29,564 nt of DNA from DASZBR01 sp033763845. GTDB taxonomy: Bacteria; Pseudomonadota; Gammaproteobacteria; DASZBR01. Location: assembly GCA_033763845.1 (NCBI GenBank), contig JANRJR010000005.1, positions 1-29,564 of the forward strand, given 5' to 3'. This document shows, in pieces, positions 15,101-23,473 of the stretch. Numbering within the stretch: position 1 is the first letter of the stretch; the number at the start of each line of letters is the position of its first letter. The position numbers and the translations under genes are program-made. The notes under the pieces were generated by a model that worked only from the letters and a program-made list of their open reading frames with translations, did no database searches and was not told where the DNA came from.

Positions 15101-16404
15101 AACGAATTTTTTTGTTGTCCATATCAATGCTTATCTTGTTTGTTTGTACGGTTGGGTATTTTAAACGGACAATCTTTTCAGGTGGATTTTACGGCGCGTC
15201 AGATTTTTTTAAGTTTTACGAATCGACAGTCTTTTATTTTTCTGGGCAAGATATTTACAGTAATGACATTGTCCAAATGAAAATGCATGATATTACTACG
15301 TGGGTGACGTCTGATGGAAATTTAAATCCGCCGTTTTTTACGTTGTTGCTCTTGCCGTTGCATGTATTTAATTATGCAAAAGCCTATCAAGTCTGGAATA
15401 TTGTTTCGGCAATTTGTTTGGTCAGTGGTGTTCATGTGGTACTTCGACGATTTCCGCAGTGGCATAAAAATACGTTAATTATATTAGCATTGTTTATGTT
15501 GTATTTGCCGACATCAGCTGTGTTTGCATATGGCCAAGTAACAGGGCTTTTGTTATTGCTTTTAGGGTCAGCGTGGATTTTATCGCGTGAGCAGCGTGAT
15601 ATTAGTGCGGGAGTGTGTATTGGTTTGGCGTGTGCCATTAAATTATTTTGTGGATTATTTTTAATTTATTTTTTATGTTTAAACCGTTGGAGATTATTTT
15701 TTTCAGCGTTGGTGGTGTTTTTCCTCGCGTTTCTATCGGGTTTGATGGTGTTCGGCTTGAAGGCTTATCTGACATATCACACGATGTTAAGCTCAGTCCG
15801 ATGGTATGCAGCGAGTTGGAATGCGTCATTTTTTGGATTTTTTATTCGAGTTTTTTCGGGTGTTGAGAAAAATATCCCGTTTGTGAGTGCGCCGTATGTC
15901 ACAAAAATCAGTACCCTATTATGCACAATCTTATTGGTTGCTTATTTAATTCGGACTTGGCGAAAGTGGGGTGAACAGAAATTTGATTTAAGCTATTCAT
16001 TGGTCATTGTGTCAATGTTGTTATTGTCTCCACTGGGATGGGTTTATTATTTTCCGTTATTGTTGATTCCCTATCTTGTATTAGTTGAAGAAGGTAACGA
16101 GCTGGTTCATTTAGGATTGTGTGTATTGTTATTTTTGAGTACGTTAACCGGACGCTTATTACGAACCACGCAAATTAAAACACATGTGCAGATTTTTGTA
16201 TTTGGTGGAATGGGGTTTTATGTTTTATTAAGCGTATTAGCGTTATTGAGTATCGTAGGTTATGGAGTGTGGCATTCGCGCGTAAAAAACAATGCTATTT
16301 CAGAAAATCTGTGGATGGTTATTTACACCATTATTTTTATCCCGTCGGTAATATCATTGGGTGCTATTTTTAGGGACGTTTATTTTAATTCAGGGAGTGC
16401 GTGA
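15091..16404 (+). CDS. GT87-family (DUF2029) polyprenyl-phosphate glycosyltransferase, copy A
   Basis: A 437-residue polytopic inner-membrane protein with about ten hydrophobic segments. GASDFFKFYES (after the first membrane helix) supplies the acidic residue typical of the GT-C fold, and GQDIY, NLNPPFFTLLLLP and GLACAIKLFCG follow the DUF2029/GT87 pattern, a family including mycobacterial mannosyltransferases that use polyprenyl-phosphate sugars on the periplasmic side. Acceptor and sugar are unknown. The frame could extend upstream to 15064, but the ATG at 15091 gives MSLKRIFLLSIS, which aligns with the start of the next gene. It overlaps the HAD gene by 10 bases. It is a tandem paralogue of the next gene. 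Confidence 0.82.
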   Translation: MSLKRIFLLSISMLILFVCTVGYFKRTIFSGGFYGASDFFKFYESTVFYFSGQDIYSNDIVQMKMHDITTWVTSDGNLNPPFFTLLLLPLHVFNYAKAYQVWNIVSAICLVSGVHVVLRRFPQWHKNTLIILALFMLYLPTSAVFAYGQVTGLLLLLLGSAWILSREQRDISAGVCIGLACAIKLFCGLFLIYFLCLNRWRLFFSALVVFFLAFLSGLMVFGLKAYLTYHTMLSSVRWYAASWNASFFGFFIRVFSGVEKNIPFVSAPYVTKISTLLCTILLVAYLIRTWRKWGEQKFDLSYSLVIVSMLLLSPLGWVYYFPLLLIPYLVLVEEGNELVHLGLCVLLFLSTLTGRLLRTTQIKTHVQIFVFGGMGFYVLLSVLALLSIVGYGVWHSRVKNNAISENLWMVIYTIIFIPSVISLGAIFRDVYFNSGSA

Positions 16405-16405
16405 G

Positions 16406-17665
16406 ATGTCGCTCAGAAGAATCATTTTGTTGTCTATTTCTGTTTTTTTGTTGCTGATGAGCGTGATCGTCTACTTTGAGCGGACTCGTTTATCGATTTA
16501 TGGCCAGTCTGATTTCTTCGTGTTTTACCAAGCGGTACGGTTTTATTTGTCTGGGCAAGATATTTACAGTTCTTATATTATTAACAATGGCGTGATGTAT
16601 ATTCGTGAAGCAGGGAATTTAAATGCCCCATTTTTAGCGTTATTATTGCTGCCATTTTCTTATGTTAATTATGCGTGTGCATTTGAGATTTGGGTTTTTA
16701 TTTTAATGGTGTGTTTGTTGGTGGGTGGTTATTTAGCATTACGCCCGTTTCCGCAATGGCATAAGAATGTATTGCCAATATTAGCGTTATTTCTGATGTT
16801 TTTTCCCAATCGCGAGACCATTATTTACGGCCAAATTTCGCCGGTGCTGTTTTTGCTTGTCGTTTCAGCGTGGTTATTATCCAGAAAGGGCAAAGATAAT
16901 CTTGCAGGTGTTTTTATTGGCTTGGCGTGTACATTAAAATTATTTTGTGGATTATTTTTAATTTATTTTTTATGTCTCAAACGGTTTAGATTGTTTTTGA
17001 TTTCAGTATTAACGTTTTTGAGTGCTAATGGATTAGCCTGGTTAGCTTTTGGCACGCAAGCGTATATTTCTTATTACAACAGCATAAAAGGCATATTTTG
17101 GTATGCGGGCACGTGGAATGTTTCGTTTCACGGATTTTTTATGCGATTATTTTCCAATGCAGAGCATAATGTTCCACTCATCGCTGCTGCGCATTGGGCT
17201 AATATTGCGACAATGACATGCTCAGCATTATTGATGGTACTTTTGACTTGGGTGTGGCGTAAAGAAGGCGAAGCTCAATTTGATCGCGGGTTTTCTTTAG
17301 TAATTGTATCTATGTTGTTATTGTCGCCGTTATCTTGGATTTATTATTTTTCGTTATTATTGATTCCCTATTTAGTCATTGTGTCTGAAAATAATGACTG
17401 GGTGCATTTGGCTGCGTGTATTTTATTGTTGTTGAGCATGAAAATGCCGTTGCTTATTTTGGCATCAGGCATTAAATCGCCCATACAAATTTTTTGGGCG
17501 GGTGGATTAGGGTTTTATATTTTACTCGGATTGCTTGCGCTATTAGCGAAACCGTATCAAGAATATGCGCGATTTACGCCAAGGTTGTGGGGCGTTATCT
17601 ATACTTTAATTTTTATTGCGCCTATCGTAGTGTTAGCCATTACTTTTACGAGCTTGACGTTTTAG
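16406..17665 (+). CDS. GT87-family (DUF2029) polyprenyl-phosphate glycosyltransferase, copy B
   Basis: A 419-residue membrane protein that aligns end to end with the preceding gene: MSLRRIILLSIS, GQSDFFVFYQA, YLSGQDIYS, NLNAPFLALLLLPF, GLACTLKLFCGLFLIYFLCL and SLVIVSMLLLSPLSWIYYFSLLLIPYLV all have close counterparts there. It should likewise be a GT-C type glycosyltransferase acting on a lipid-linked or envelope acceptor. The start is set at 16406, one base after the previous stop, with AGGGAG 9 bases upstream; the longer frame from 16361 would run back into the first paralogue. waaA follows after 9 bases, which supports a role in lipopolysaccharide or envelope glycan assembly, though the sequence does not show which. 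Confidence 0.82.
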   Translation: MSLRRIILLSISVFLLLMSVIVYFERTRLSIYGQSDFFVFYQAVRFYLSGQDIYSSYIINNGVMYIREAGNLNAPFLALLLLPFSYVNYACAFEIWVFILMVCLLVGGYLALRPFPQWHKNVLPILALFLMFFPNRETIIYGQISPVLFLLVVSAWLLSRKGKDNLAGVFIGLACTLKLFCGLFLIYFLCLKRFRLFLISVLTFLSANGLAWLAFGTQAYISYYNSIKGIFWYAGTWNVSFHGFFMRLFSNAEHNVPLIAAAHWANIATMTCSALLMVLLTWVWRKEGEAQFDRGFSLVIVSMLLLSPLSWIYYFSLLLIPYLVIVSENNDWVHLAACILLLLSMKMPLLILASGIKSPIQIFWAGGLGFYILLGLLALLAKPYQEYARFTPRLWGVIYTLIFIAPIVVLAITFTSLTF

Positions 17666-17674
17666 CGAGGTTTG

Positions 17675-19501
17675 ATGAGAACCATATACAGCATTTTATT
17701 TTATTTAGGGATGCCATTTGTATGGCTGCGCCTATTGTGGCGGTCACGACGTGATCCGAATTATGCCAAACGGTGGTCTGAGCGACTAGGGTATGTTCCC
17801 AAAAATATCCACTCAAACTGCATTTGGTGGCATTGTGTTTCAGTGGGTGAAACCTTAGCGGCGCTGCCGTTAATTAAGTCTTTAATGCAACGTTATCCAA
17901 ACATTTCTGTTTTGGTGACGGGGATGACGCCGTCTGGTTCAGCACAAATTCAAAAGCATTTGGGTGGGGCAGTGTCGCATATGTATGCGCCATATGACTT
18001 GCCTCATTTGTGGGGACGATTTCTCAAAAAAATTAATCCGAAATTATTAATTATTATGGAAACGGAATTATGGCCAAATATGTTAGCAAAGTGTCACGAG
18101 AAAAAAATTCCTACCATATTGATTAATGCCAGATTGTCAGAGAAATCCGCAAAAGGTTATGGAAAATTTTCGGGATTAATAAAAGAGATGCTAGATAATC
18201 TTAATATCGTCGCTGTGCAAAATCAGCAAGATGGCGAGAGATTTATTAAATTAGGATTGCCACCCGAAAGATTGCATGTCACGGGTACGGTTAAATTTGA
18301 TATTACGATTAGTGCTCAATTACTTCAAAAAGCGCGTGAATTACGCGCTAGCTGGAATGCAGATCGTCCTGTATTTATCGCAGCGAGTACGCATGAAGGC
18401 GAAGAGAAAATTATTCTTGAGGCATTTAAAAAGATTTCAGCACAAGATCCCGATACATTATTGATTTTGGCTCCGCGTCATCCGGAGCGTCGACAAGAAA
18501 TTGTTAATCTATGTGAAAGCTATGGATTTTCGCATTGTTTACGAAGCCAGAATGAAATTCCTCAACCCAATACGAAAGTATTCATTGCCGATACGATGGG
18601 TGAGTTACTGCTATTTTATGCGGTATCGGACATCGCGTTTGTGGGAGGCAGCTTAATTGAGCGAGGGGGGCATAATATTTTGGAGCCTGCCGCGATAGGC
18701 ATTCCCGTGATAACTGGGCCGTTTTTATACAATTTTGCTCAAATTGACAGGCTCTTATCCGGGTCTGAAGCCTTGATTAAGGTCAAAAATGCAGAAGGCC
18801 TAGCCACAGCTGTGCTAGGATTGCTCAACGATGCGAAGAAGCGTGATGCTGTCGGTAAGCGTGGTGAAGCGGTTATTGCCAAGAATCGCGGCGCGTCGGA
18901 AAAGCAGTTAAATCTAATAGAGAGATTGATAAACATGGATAATAGCAAATCCGTAAAAAAAGCATTAATTTTAGTAGATCTTCAAAACGATTTTATGCCG
19001 GGTGGTTCGCTCGGTGTTCAAGAGGGTGATCAAGTTGTTCCCATAGCAAATAAAGTACAAGAAAAATTTGATATCGTTATTGCATCTAAAGATTGGCATC
19101 CGCAAAATCACGTGAGTTTTATCAATTTGTGGCCTTCTCATTGTGTGCAACATTCCTTTGGCGCGGAATTTGAAAAGCACTTAAATACTGACAAAATTCA
19201 AAAAATTATTCACAAAGGTACGCAAGTTGAAATCGATAGTTACAGTGCTTTTTTCGATAATTCGCATCAACATAAAACAGAATTAGATGATTATCTAAAA
19301 ACATTAGGCGTGACAGATATTTATGTGATGGGATTGGCGACGAATTACTGCGTCAAATATTCTGTCTTGGATGCGATTAAATTAGGTTATGACGTAACTG
19401 TCATTGAAGACGGCTGTCGCGGAATCGGTGATACCACGGAAGCGTGGGCAGAAATCAAACAAGCGGGCGCGAAAATTATTTGTTCTAAAGATTTGTTGTA
19501 A
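17675..19501 (+). CDS. waaA: Kdo transferase WaaA fused in frame to nicotinamidase PncA
   Basis: One 608-residue open frame with two complete enzymes. Residues 1-420 are WaaA (KdtA), the inner-membrane-associated transferase that adds Kdo to lipid IVA: N-terminal hydrophobic segment, VSVGETLAALPLI with the catalytic Glu, METELWPN, INARLSEKS, FVGGSLIERGGHNILEPAA and a normal C-terminal helix (EKQLNLIERLI). E. coli WaaA has 425 residues. Residues 421-608 are a nicotinamidase that yields nicotinate for NAD salvage: LVDLQNDFMPGGSLGV (Asp435), metal ligands in KDWHPQNHVSF, WPSHCVQ, Lys514 and catalytic Cys559 in GLATNYCVKYS. No stop separates them. Met421 (18935) could be an internal pncA start with a weak AGAG upstream. 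The plus-one frame holds TAA, TAG, TGA and TAA just before it. A TTG at 17672 precedes the chosen ATG. Confidence 0.9.
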   Translation: MRTIYSILFYLGMPFVWLRLLWRSRRDPNYAKRWSERLGYVPKNIHSNCIWWHCVSVGETLAALPLIKSLMQRYPNISVLVTGMTPSGSAQIQKHLGGAVSHMYAPYDLPHLWGRFLKKINPKLLIIMETELWPNMLAKCHEKKIPTILINARLSEKSAKGYGKFSGLIKEMLDNLNIVAVQNQQDGERFIKLGLPPERLHVTGTVKFDITISAQLLQKARELRASWNADRPVFIAASTHEGEEKIILEAFKKISAQDPDTLLILAPRHPERRQEIVNLCESYGFSHCLRSQNEIPQPNTKVFIADTMGELLLFYAVSDIAFVGGSLIERGGHNILEPAAIGIPVITGPFLYNFAQIDRLLSGSEALIKVKNAEGLATAVLGLLNDAKKRDAVGKRGEAVIAKNRGASEKQLNLIERLINMDNSKSVKKALILVDLQNDFMPGGSLGVQEGDQVVPIANKVQEKFDIVIASKDWHPQNHVSFINLWPSHCVQHSFGAEFEKHLNTDKIQKIIHKGTQVEIDSYSAFFDNSHQHKTELDDYLKTLGVTDIYVMGLATNYCVKYSVLDAIKLGYDVTVIEDGCRGIGDTTEAWAEIKQAGAKIICSKDLL

Positions 19502-19520
19502 TAAATAAGAGGTATTGAAT

Positions 19521-21830
19521 GTGGAATCTCCTACAGAAGTAAATTATTGGGCAGCAAAAGTTATTAAAGATTTTGAAATCCCTCCTGAAAAAATTTCCGA
19601 AATTGAAGCGTTTTGTCGAGATGTGGAGTCTTTTAATTTTGAACGACTCTACAACTATTTGGATTTGACTCGTTTTTTCGCGAATCATTTGGGACGGAAT
19701 GAGTGGCCAATGTGGTGCTTTATTGCATTTGCGGGTACTGAGGTGCTTGCAAAAAAAATCCCAGATTTCGGTACGCTCCGTCATAACGGAATGAATGCAT
19801 TACATTTTGCGGTGGTGGGTGTAAATAGTCGCGTGCAAGATTATTGCATAAAAGAATTAGGGGTGAGCCCAGCATCCTGCGATGATGAAGGCAGTAACGT
19901 TGCTCATTTTGCTGCATGGGTTGGTTCTTATCTTACCTGTGATTCTTTGTGTCTAATCTATAACTTGGATCCGTTTGCAAAAAATAAAAATGGCATGACG
20001 CTATTTGATATTGCAATCCAACAGAAGCATATCTATTTTCTGAAATACTATATATGTGATACGGATTTGGATTTGAGTGGATTTGTAGAGAGCCTATATT
20101 CTTTTATCATTACAAGAAAAGATTTGAAGTTGATTAAAATGTTTTTAGAAAAATACGCTCGTTATCTTCAACGTAATCCGCTCCATGTTGAAATAGAAAA
20201 GGGAGATCTTGAATCTATTGTCTTTGCTATTGAAGAATTGGGTTTGGATCCTACTGCTAAGAATAACGAAGGTGAAAATGCATTACACATTGCGGCTACT
20301 GTAGATAAAAGCGGATACGTTATAGCCATGTTGCTTGGATTTTATGGGGTAGATCCAACGACGAAAAACAATGATGGTGTTACACCGCTCGAATACGCTC
20401 AAAAAGCGGGAAATGAAGCAGGCGTGGCATTGCTCAGCAATACTGAAAAATGCAGTAAATTAATAGAAAACAGCCAGTGGAAAAAACGCGTCATTGTAGA
20501 TTTTAAGTTGGTTAATCGAAAAATTTCCGACATCACGCAGGAGTCTGCTGCGTTTAAGCATGTTTTTGATTTTCAACAATTGCACAAGCGATTGAGTTCA
20601 AGTGTTGTTTCTAGGTGTCTTTTTCCCTTCCGCAATCCTCCTGTTTGGGTATTTTTTATGTTGAGTGGGGTATTCGATGATAAATTTAGCAACTTAGAAA
20701 AACGCTTTGGAGAGCTTACTTCTCTGCATATTGCAGTGCTTTTGGGTAATTTGAGTCTTGTAAAAAAACTTAGCGCAGCAGGAGTGAGCCATGGTGTTCT
20801 GGAATTTGCTATCAAGGGTGGTAATTTAGGCGTAACAAAGTATCTGATTGAAGAATGTGGTGTGGAGCCAAATTCACTATCGCTCATGACCGCTGCAGAG
20901 TGGGATAGGACAGATATAGCGATCTATTTTATTTCGACGCACAACATTGATCCTCGAGCGTTGGATAATTTTGCAGGTGAAATGAATAATCTACTTCATA
21001 CGGCTTCTAAGCGAGGAAATGTAGTACTCATGAAATATCTTATGAGTGACGAGCCTCTTTGTAAAATTGATCCTACCGAAGAAAATAGGCAAGGGTGTAA
21101 TGCATTACATCTTGCTGCAAAATACGATAATGAAGCAGCCGTAAAAATGCTGGTGGGTCAGTATGGTATGGATGCAACAGTAAAAACAGGCTATCCGTCT
21201 CTCTTTAAAGAACGATACACTCCGCTAGAATTAGCCACGAAGAACGAATGGTGGGGAACACAGGAAAGTGTTGATGCGTGCTGCGCGCTTCTTGATGATA
21301 CAAAAAAATGCCGTGGATTAGTCGCAGAATATGGCTTGAGACAAATTTATAAATTACTGATTTCTGATGAGGTTGAAAATCCAGATGAATTTTTGTCAGA
21401 TCTCGAGAATTTTTTTAATGCGCTAAATCTCGGAATAGAAAGAAAAACCATCGGCTTCAGTCTCTTTAATCCTGTCTATACCTATCGATATTATGTTGAA
21501 AAATGTGATGCCTTGCTTGCAAAAGACACTTCTGCTGAAGCGCGCGAATATTTTAAACAAGCCGCAGAATTATTTATTCAAGAAAAGTGTCAAGATGAAG
21601 CAGCGGCGGATTCTCAGAATAAGCTCTGTTTTAGATTGAAAGAAATTATTAAAGCTATTGCAGCACAACCACTGGAAGAATTTTTAGCGGAATCCCAGAA
21701 AGCTTCTGCAAAGACTGCTCCTCGTTCAGCATTTTATGGTCCCGTCAAGCCAGTCAGCTCAAGTGGCAACTCAAATTTTGATTATGAAAACCTGAGGGAT
21801 GGCGAGTCTGAGAATATTTTTCAGCTCTAG
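19521..21830 (+). CDS. ankyrin-repeat protein with duplicated cap module; candidate effector
   Basis: A 769-residue protein with two ankyrin blocks. The first (about residues 88-300) includes NGMNALHFAVVG, DEGSNVAHFAAWVG, NNEGENALHIAAT and NNDGVTPLEYAQKAG; the second (about 398-605) includes LTSLHIAVLLGN, NLLHTASKRGN, RQGCNALHLAAKYDN and YTPLELATKNE. Each block is preceded by a similar region of about 85 residues (7-90 and 316-398) sharing W-x-x-x-V-I-x-D-F, K-I-S-[DE]-I and P-x-W-x-F-x-x-x-x-G, so the gene arose by internal duplication. A helical C-terminal region (610-710) leads to a disordered tail with the acidic run ENLRDGESEN before FQL, like E-block type IV secretion signals. GTG 19521 has AAGAGG 8 bases upstream; TTG 19515 is the alternative. 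No signal peptide. Confidence 0.85.
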   Translation: MESPTEVNYWAAKVIKDFEIPPEKISEIEAFCRDVESFNFERLYNYLDLTRFFANHLGRNEWPMWCFIAFAGTEVLAKKIPDFGTLRHNGMNALHFAVVGVNSRVQDYCIKELGVSPASCDDEGSNVAHFAAWVGSYLTCDSLCLIYNLDPFAKNKNGMTLFDIAIQQKHIYFLKYYICDTDLDLSGFVESLYSFIITRKDLKLIKMFLEKYARYLQRNPLHVEIEKGDLESIVFAIEELGLDPTAKNNEGENALHIAATVDKSGYVIAMLLGFYGVDPTTKNNDGVTPLEYAQKAGNEAGVALLSNTEKCSKLIENSQWKKRVIVDFKLVNRKISDITQESAAFKHVFDFQQLHKRLSSSVVSRCLFPFRNPPVWVFFMLSGVFDDKFSNLEKRFGELTSLHIAVLLGNLSLVKKLSAAGVSHGVLEFAIKGGNLGVTKYLIEECGVEPNSLSLMTAAEWDRTDIAIYFISTHNIDPRALDNFAGEMNNLLHTASKRGNVVLMKYLMSDEPLCKIDPTEENRQGCNALHLAAKYDNEAAVKMLVGQYGMDATVKTGYPSLFKERYTPLELATKNEWWGTQESVDACCALLDDTKKCRGLVAEYGLRQIYKLLISDEVENPDEFLSDLENFFNALNLGIERKTIGFSLFNPVYTYRYYVEKCDALLAKDTSAEAREYFKQAAELFIQEKCQDEAAADSQNKLCFRLKEIIKAIAAQPLEEFLAESQKASAKTAPRSAFYGPVKPVSSSGNSNFDYENLRDGESENIFQL

Positions 21831-21881
21831 GCAGAAAGGGGCAGATGAGTGAAATATGCTCTATTTTTAATGCGTCCTGAG

Positions 21882-21978
21882 CGGGATGTTTTTGATTTAA
21901 AACCCATTGAGACTTGGTAATAATCCCGTTCGGGTTGTTTTGTGCTTTGGGTTGGGCTACAATTCAAATAACATCCCG
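21882..21978 (+). promoter_or_regulatory. hipBA promoter region with repeated CGGGATGTT / AACATCCCG elements
   Basis: CGGGATGTT (21882-21890) and its exact inverse AACATCCCG (21970-21978) flank the region, with a small palindrome CCCGTTCGGG (21925-21934) between. The promoter is TTGTTT (21935-21940), a 17-base spacer and TACAAT (21958-21963). The central palindrome abuts the -35 box and the last element lies just after the -10 box, so binding of HipB would block transcription. Autorepression through such sites is known for hipBA. Confidence 0.6.
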
Positions 21979-21992
21979 ATAAGGACGTTTTT

Positions 21993-22226
21993 ATGAAATT
22001 CATTACAGCGAAACAATTTGGTGAGCTGATTTTAAAAACTCGGAAATCAGCCAAGCTTACTCAATCTCAACTTGCTGCGGCAGCAGGAATTGGTGAGCGA
22101 TTTATTCGCGAACTGGAAAAAGGTAAGGTGACGTGCCAACTTGAAAAATCACTCTTAGTTGCTCAAATGCTTGGAATTAAATTTGAAGCAACTTTGCCTC
22201 CAAAAGCAGAGGATATTAAATCATGA
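21993..22226 (+). CDS. hipB: HipB-like antitoxin, XRE-type DNA-binding protein
   Basis: A 77-residue protein made almost wholly of one Cro/CI-type helix-turn-helix (about residues 7-62): FGELILKTRKSAKLTQSQLAAAAGI followed by ERFIRELEKGK and the closing helix with LLVAQMLGI. HipB antitoxins bind HipA directly and, as dimers, repress their own operon at inverted repeats. The short C-terminal tail (PPKAEDIKS) corresponds to the flexible end that is degraded in E. coli HipB. AAGGA stands 11 bases before the ATG. The stop overlaps the hipA start by 4 bases (ATGA), the standard antitoxin-first arrangement. The upstream inverted repeats support autoregulation. Confidence 0.9.
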   Translation: MKFITAKQFGELILKTRKSAKLTQSQLAAAAGIGERFIRELEKGKVTCQLEKSLLVAQMLGIKFEATLPPKAEDIKS

Positions 22227-23473
22227 TAAAAAAAAACCAGCTTTCTATACGCTTGCATGGTAAACCTGTCGGTGTGCTTGAACAGGACAGCGTGGGTAAA
22301 AAAAAATTTCACTACAATGAAGATACAAAAATACCTATTTCTTTAGGTATGCCTATTCGTGAAGAAAATTATGATGATGAGCAATGCGAAGCTTTTTTTG
22401 GTGGACTCTTGCCTGAAAGTGAAACAGCAAGAAGAATCATTGGTAAGAAATATGGTGTTAGCCCCACTAATAGTTTCGCTTTATTAAAAGCGATTGGTTA
22501 CGATTGTGCGGGCGCAATTTCTTGTCATTCAGTGGATGAGACTGTTAAAGCACATGCTTCAGTTCCGTTGGAAGGAATAAAAGTTTCGGACAATGAACTT
22601 TATTCTCACATTAAATCATTGCATACAAAACCATTATTTATTGATGTAGAAGGATTGCGGTTATCTCTTGCAGGTGTGCAAGATAAAGCCGCAGTATGTC
22701 TCATTGATGATTACATTGCTTTTCCTAAAGACGGTTGTCCTACAACGCATATTTTAAAACCCGCATCGCTTTATTACCCTGGTCTTGCAGAAAATGAATA
22801 TTTTTGTTTGAACATAGCGAAAAAGATTGGACTTTTTGTTTCAAATGTTGAGCTCAGGAAAATTAAGGACATTATTTTTTTATTAGTTGAGCGTTACGAT
22901 CGGCGAATTGCTAATGGGTATATTGAGCGTATTCATCAGGAGGATTTTTGTCAGGCATTATCGATCATCACATCCAATAAATATGAAAATGAGGGAGGGC
23001 CTGGGATAAAAGCTTGTTTTGATTTATTGATGCAAGCAACACAGCCTGCGTTGGATCGAAACAAACTTGCGGCAGCAATAGTATTTAATTATTTAATTGG
23101 CAATATGGATGCTCATGGAAAAAATTTTTCATTATTGCATCATACGTCGTCTAATATTCGACTTGCGCCAGTATATGATATGGTAAGCACGCGCGTTTAT
23201 GATAATTTGACATCAAGGATGGCGATGAAAATAGGCAGTAAATATGATGCCGATGAGGTTTTAGCGAGACATTGGGAGCAGCTTTGTGAGGCATCAGGGT
23301 ATCGATATATTTCGTTAGTAACCCTGATAAAAAAACTATGCAGTGACATTGAAAAAGCCATCGAAGTTGAAAAAATTGAGCTAAAAGAAAAGGGTTTTTA
23401 TGATCCCGTTATTGACAAAGTTGTAAGGGTCATAGAGGCAAATGTTAGCAAGTTAAAAAAAATATTTACCTAA
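22223..23473 (+). CDS. hipA: HipA-like serine/threonine kinase toxin
   Basis: A 416-residue kinase toxin. The N-terminal HipA_N domain (about 5-105) has VGVLEQD and FFGGLLPESETAR; the kinase core has LSLAGVQDKAAV, whose Ser148 corresponds to the autophosphorylated Ser150 of E. coli HipA. Catalytic Asp296 lies in NYLIGNMDAHGKNFS, and the metal-binding aspartate in LAPVYDMVS. All active-site motifs are intact, so an active kinase is expected. E. coli HipA phosphorylates glutamyl-tRNA synthetase and causes persistence; related toxins hit other tRNA synthetases, and the target here is unknown. It is coupled to hipB by ATGA. The last 8 bases overlap the convergent ctp gene. Confidence 0.93.
   Translation: MIKKNQLSIRLHGKPVGVLEQDSVGKKKFHYNEDTKIPISLGMPIREENYDDEQCEAFFGGLLPESETARRIIGKKYGVSPTNSFALLKAIGYDCAGAISCHSVDETVKAHASVPLEGIKVSDNELYSHIKSLHTKPLFIDVEGLRLSLAGVQDKAAVCLIDDYIAFPKDGCPTTHILKPASLYYPGLAENEYFCLNIAKKIGLFVSNVELRKIKDIIFLLVERYDRRIANGYIERIHQEDFCQALSIITSNKYENEGGPGIKACFDLLMQATQPALDRNKLAAAIVFNYLIGNMDAHGKNFSLLHHTSSNIRLAPVYDMVSTRVYDNLTSRMAMKIGSKYDADEVLARHWEQLCEASGYRYISLVTLIKKLCSDIEKAIEVEKIELKEKGFYDPVIDKVVRVIEANVSKLKKIFT

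Noticed and set aside
15648..15866. Overlapping open frame in the first GT87 gene
   Set aside because: Out-of-frame shadow of an AT-rich membrane protein gene; the real frame has clear family homology.
16361..16405. Upstream start for the second GT87 gene
   Set aside because: It would begin inside the first paralogue; the ATG at 16406 aligns with the paralogue's own start and has AGGGAG upstream.
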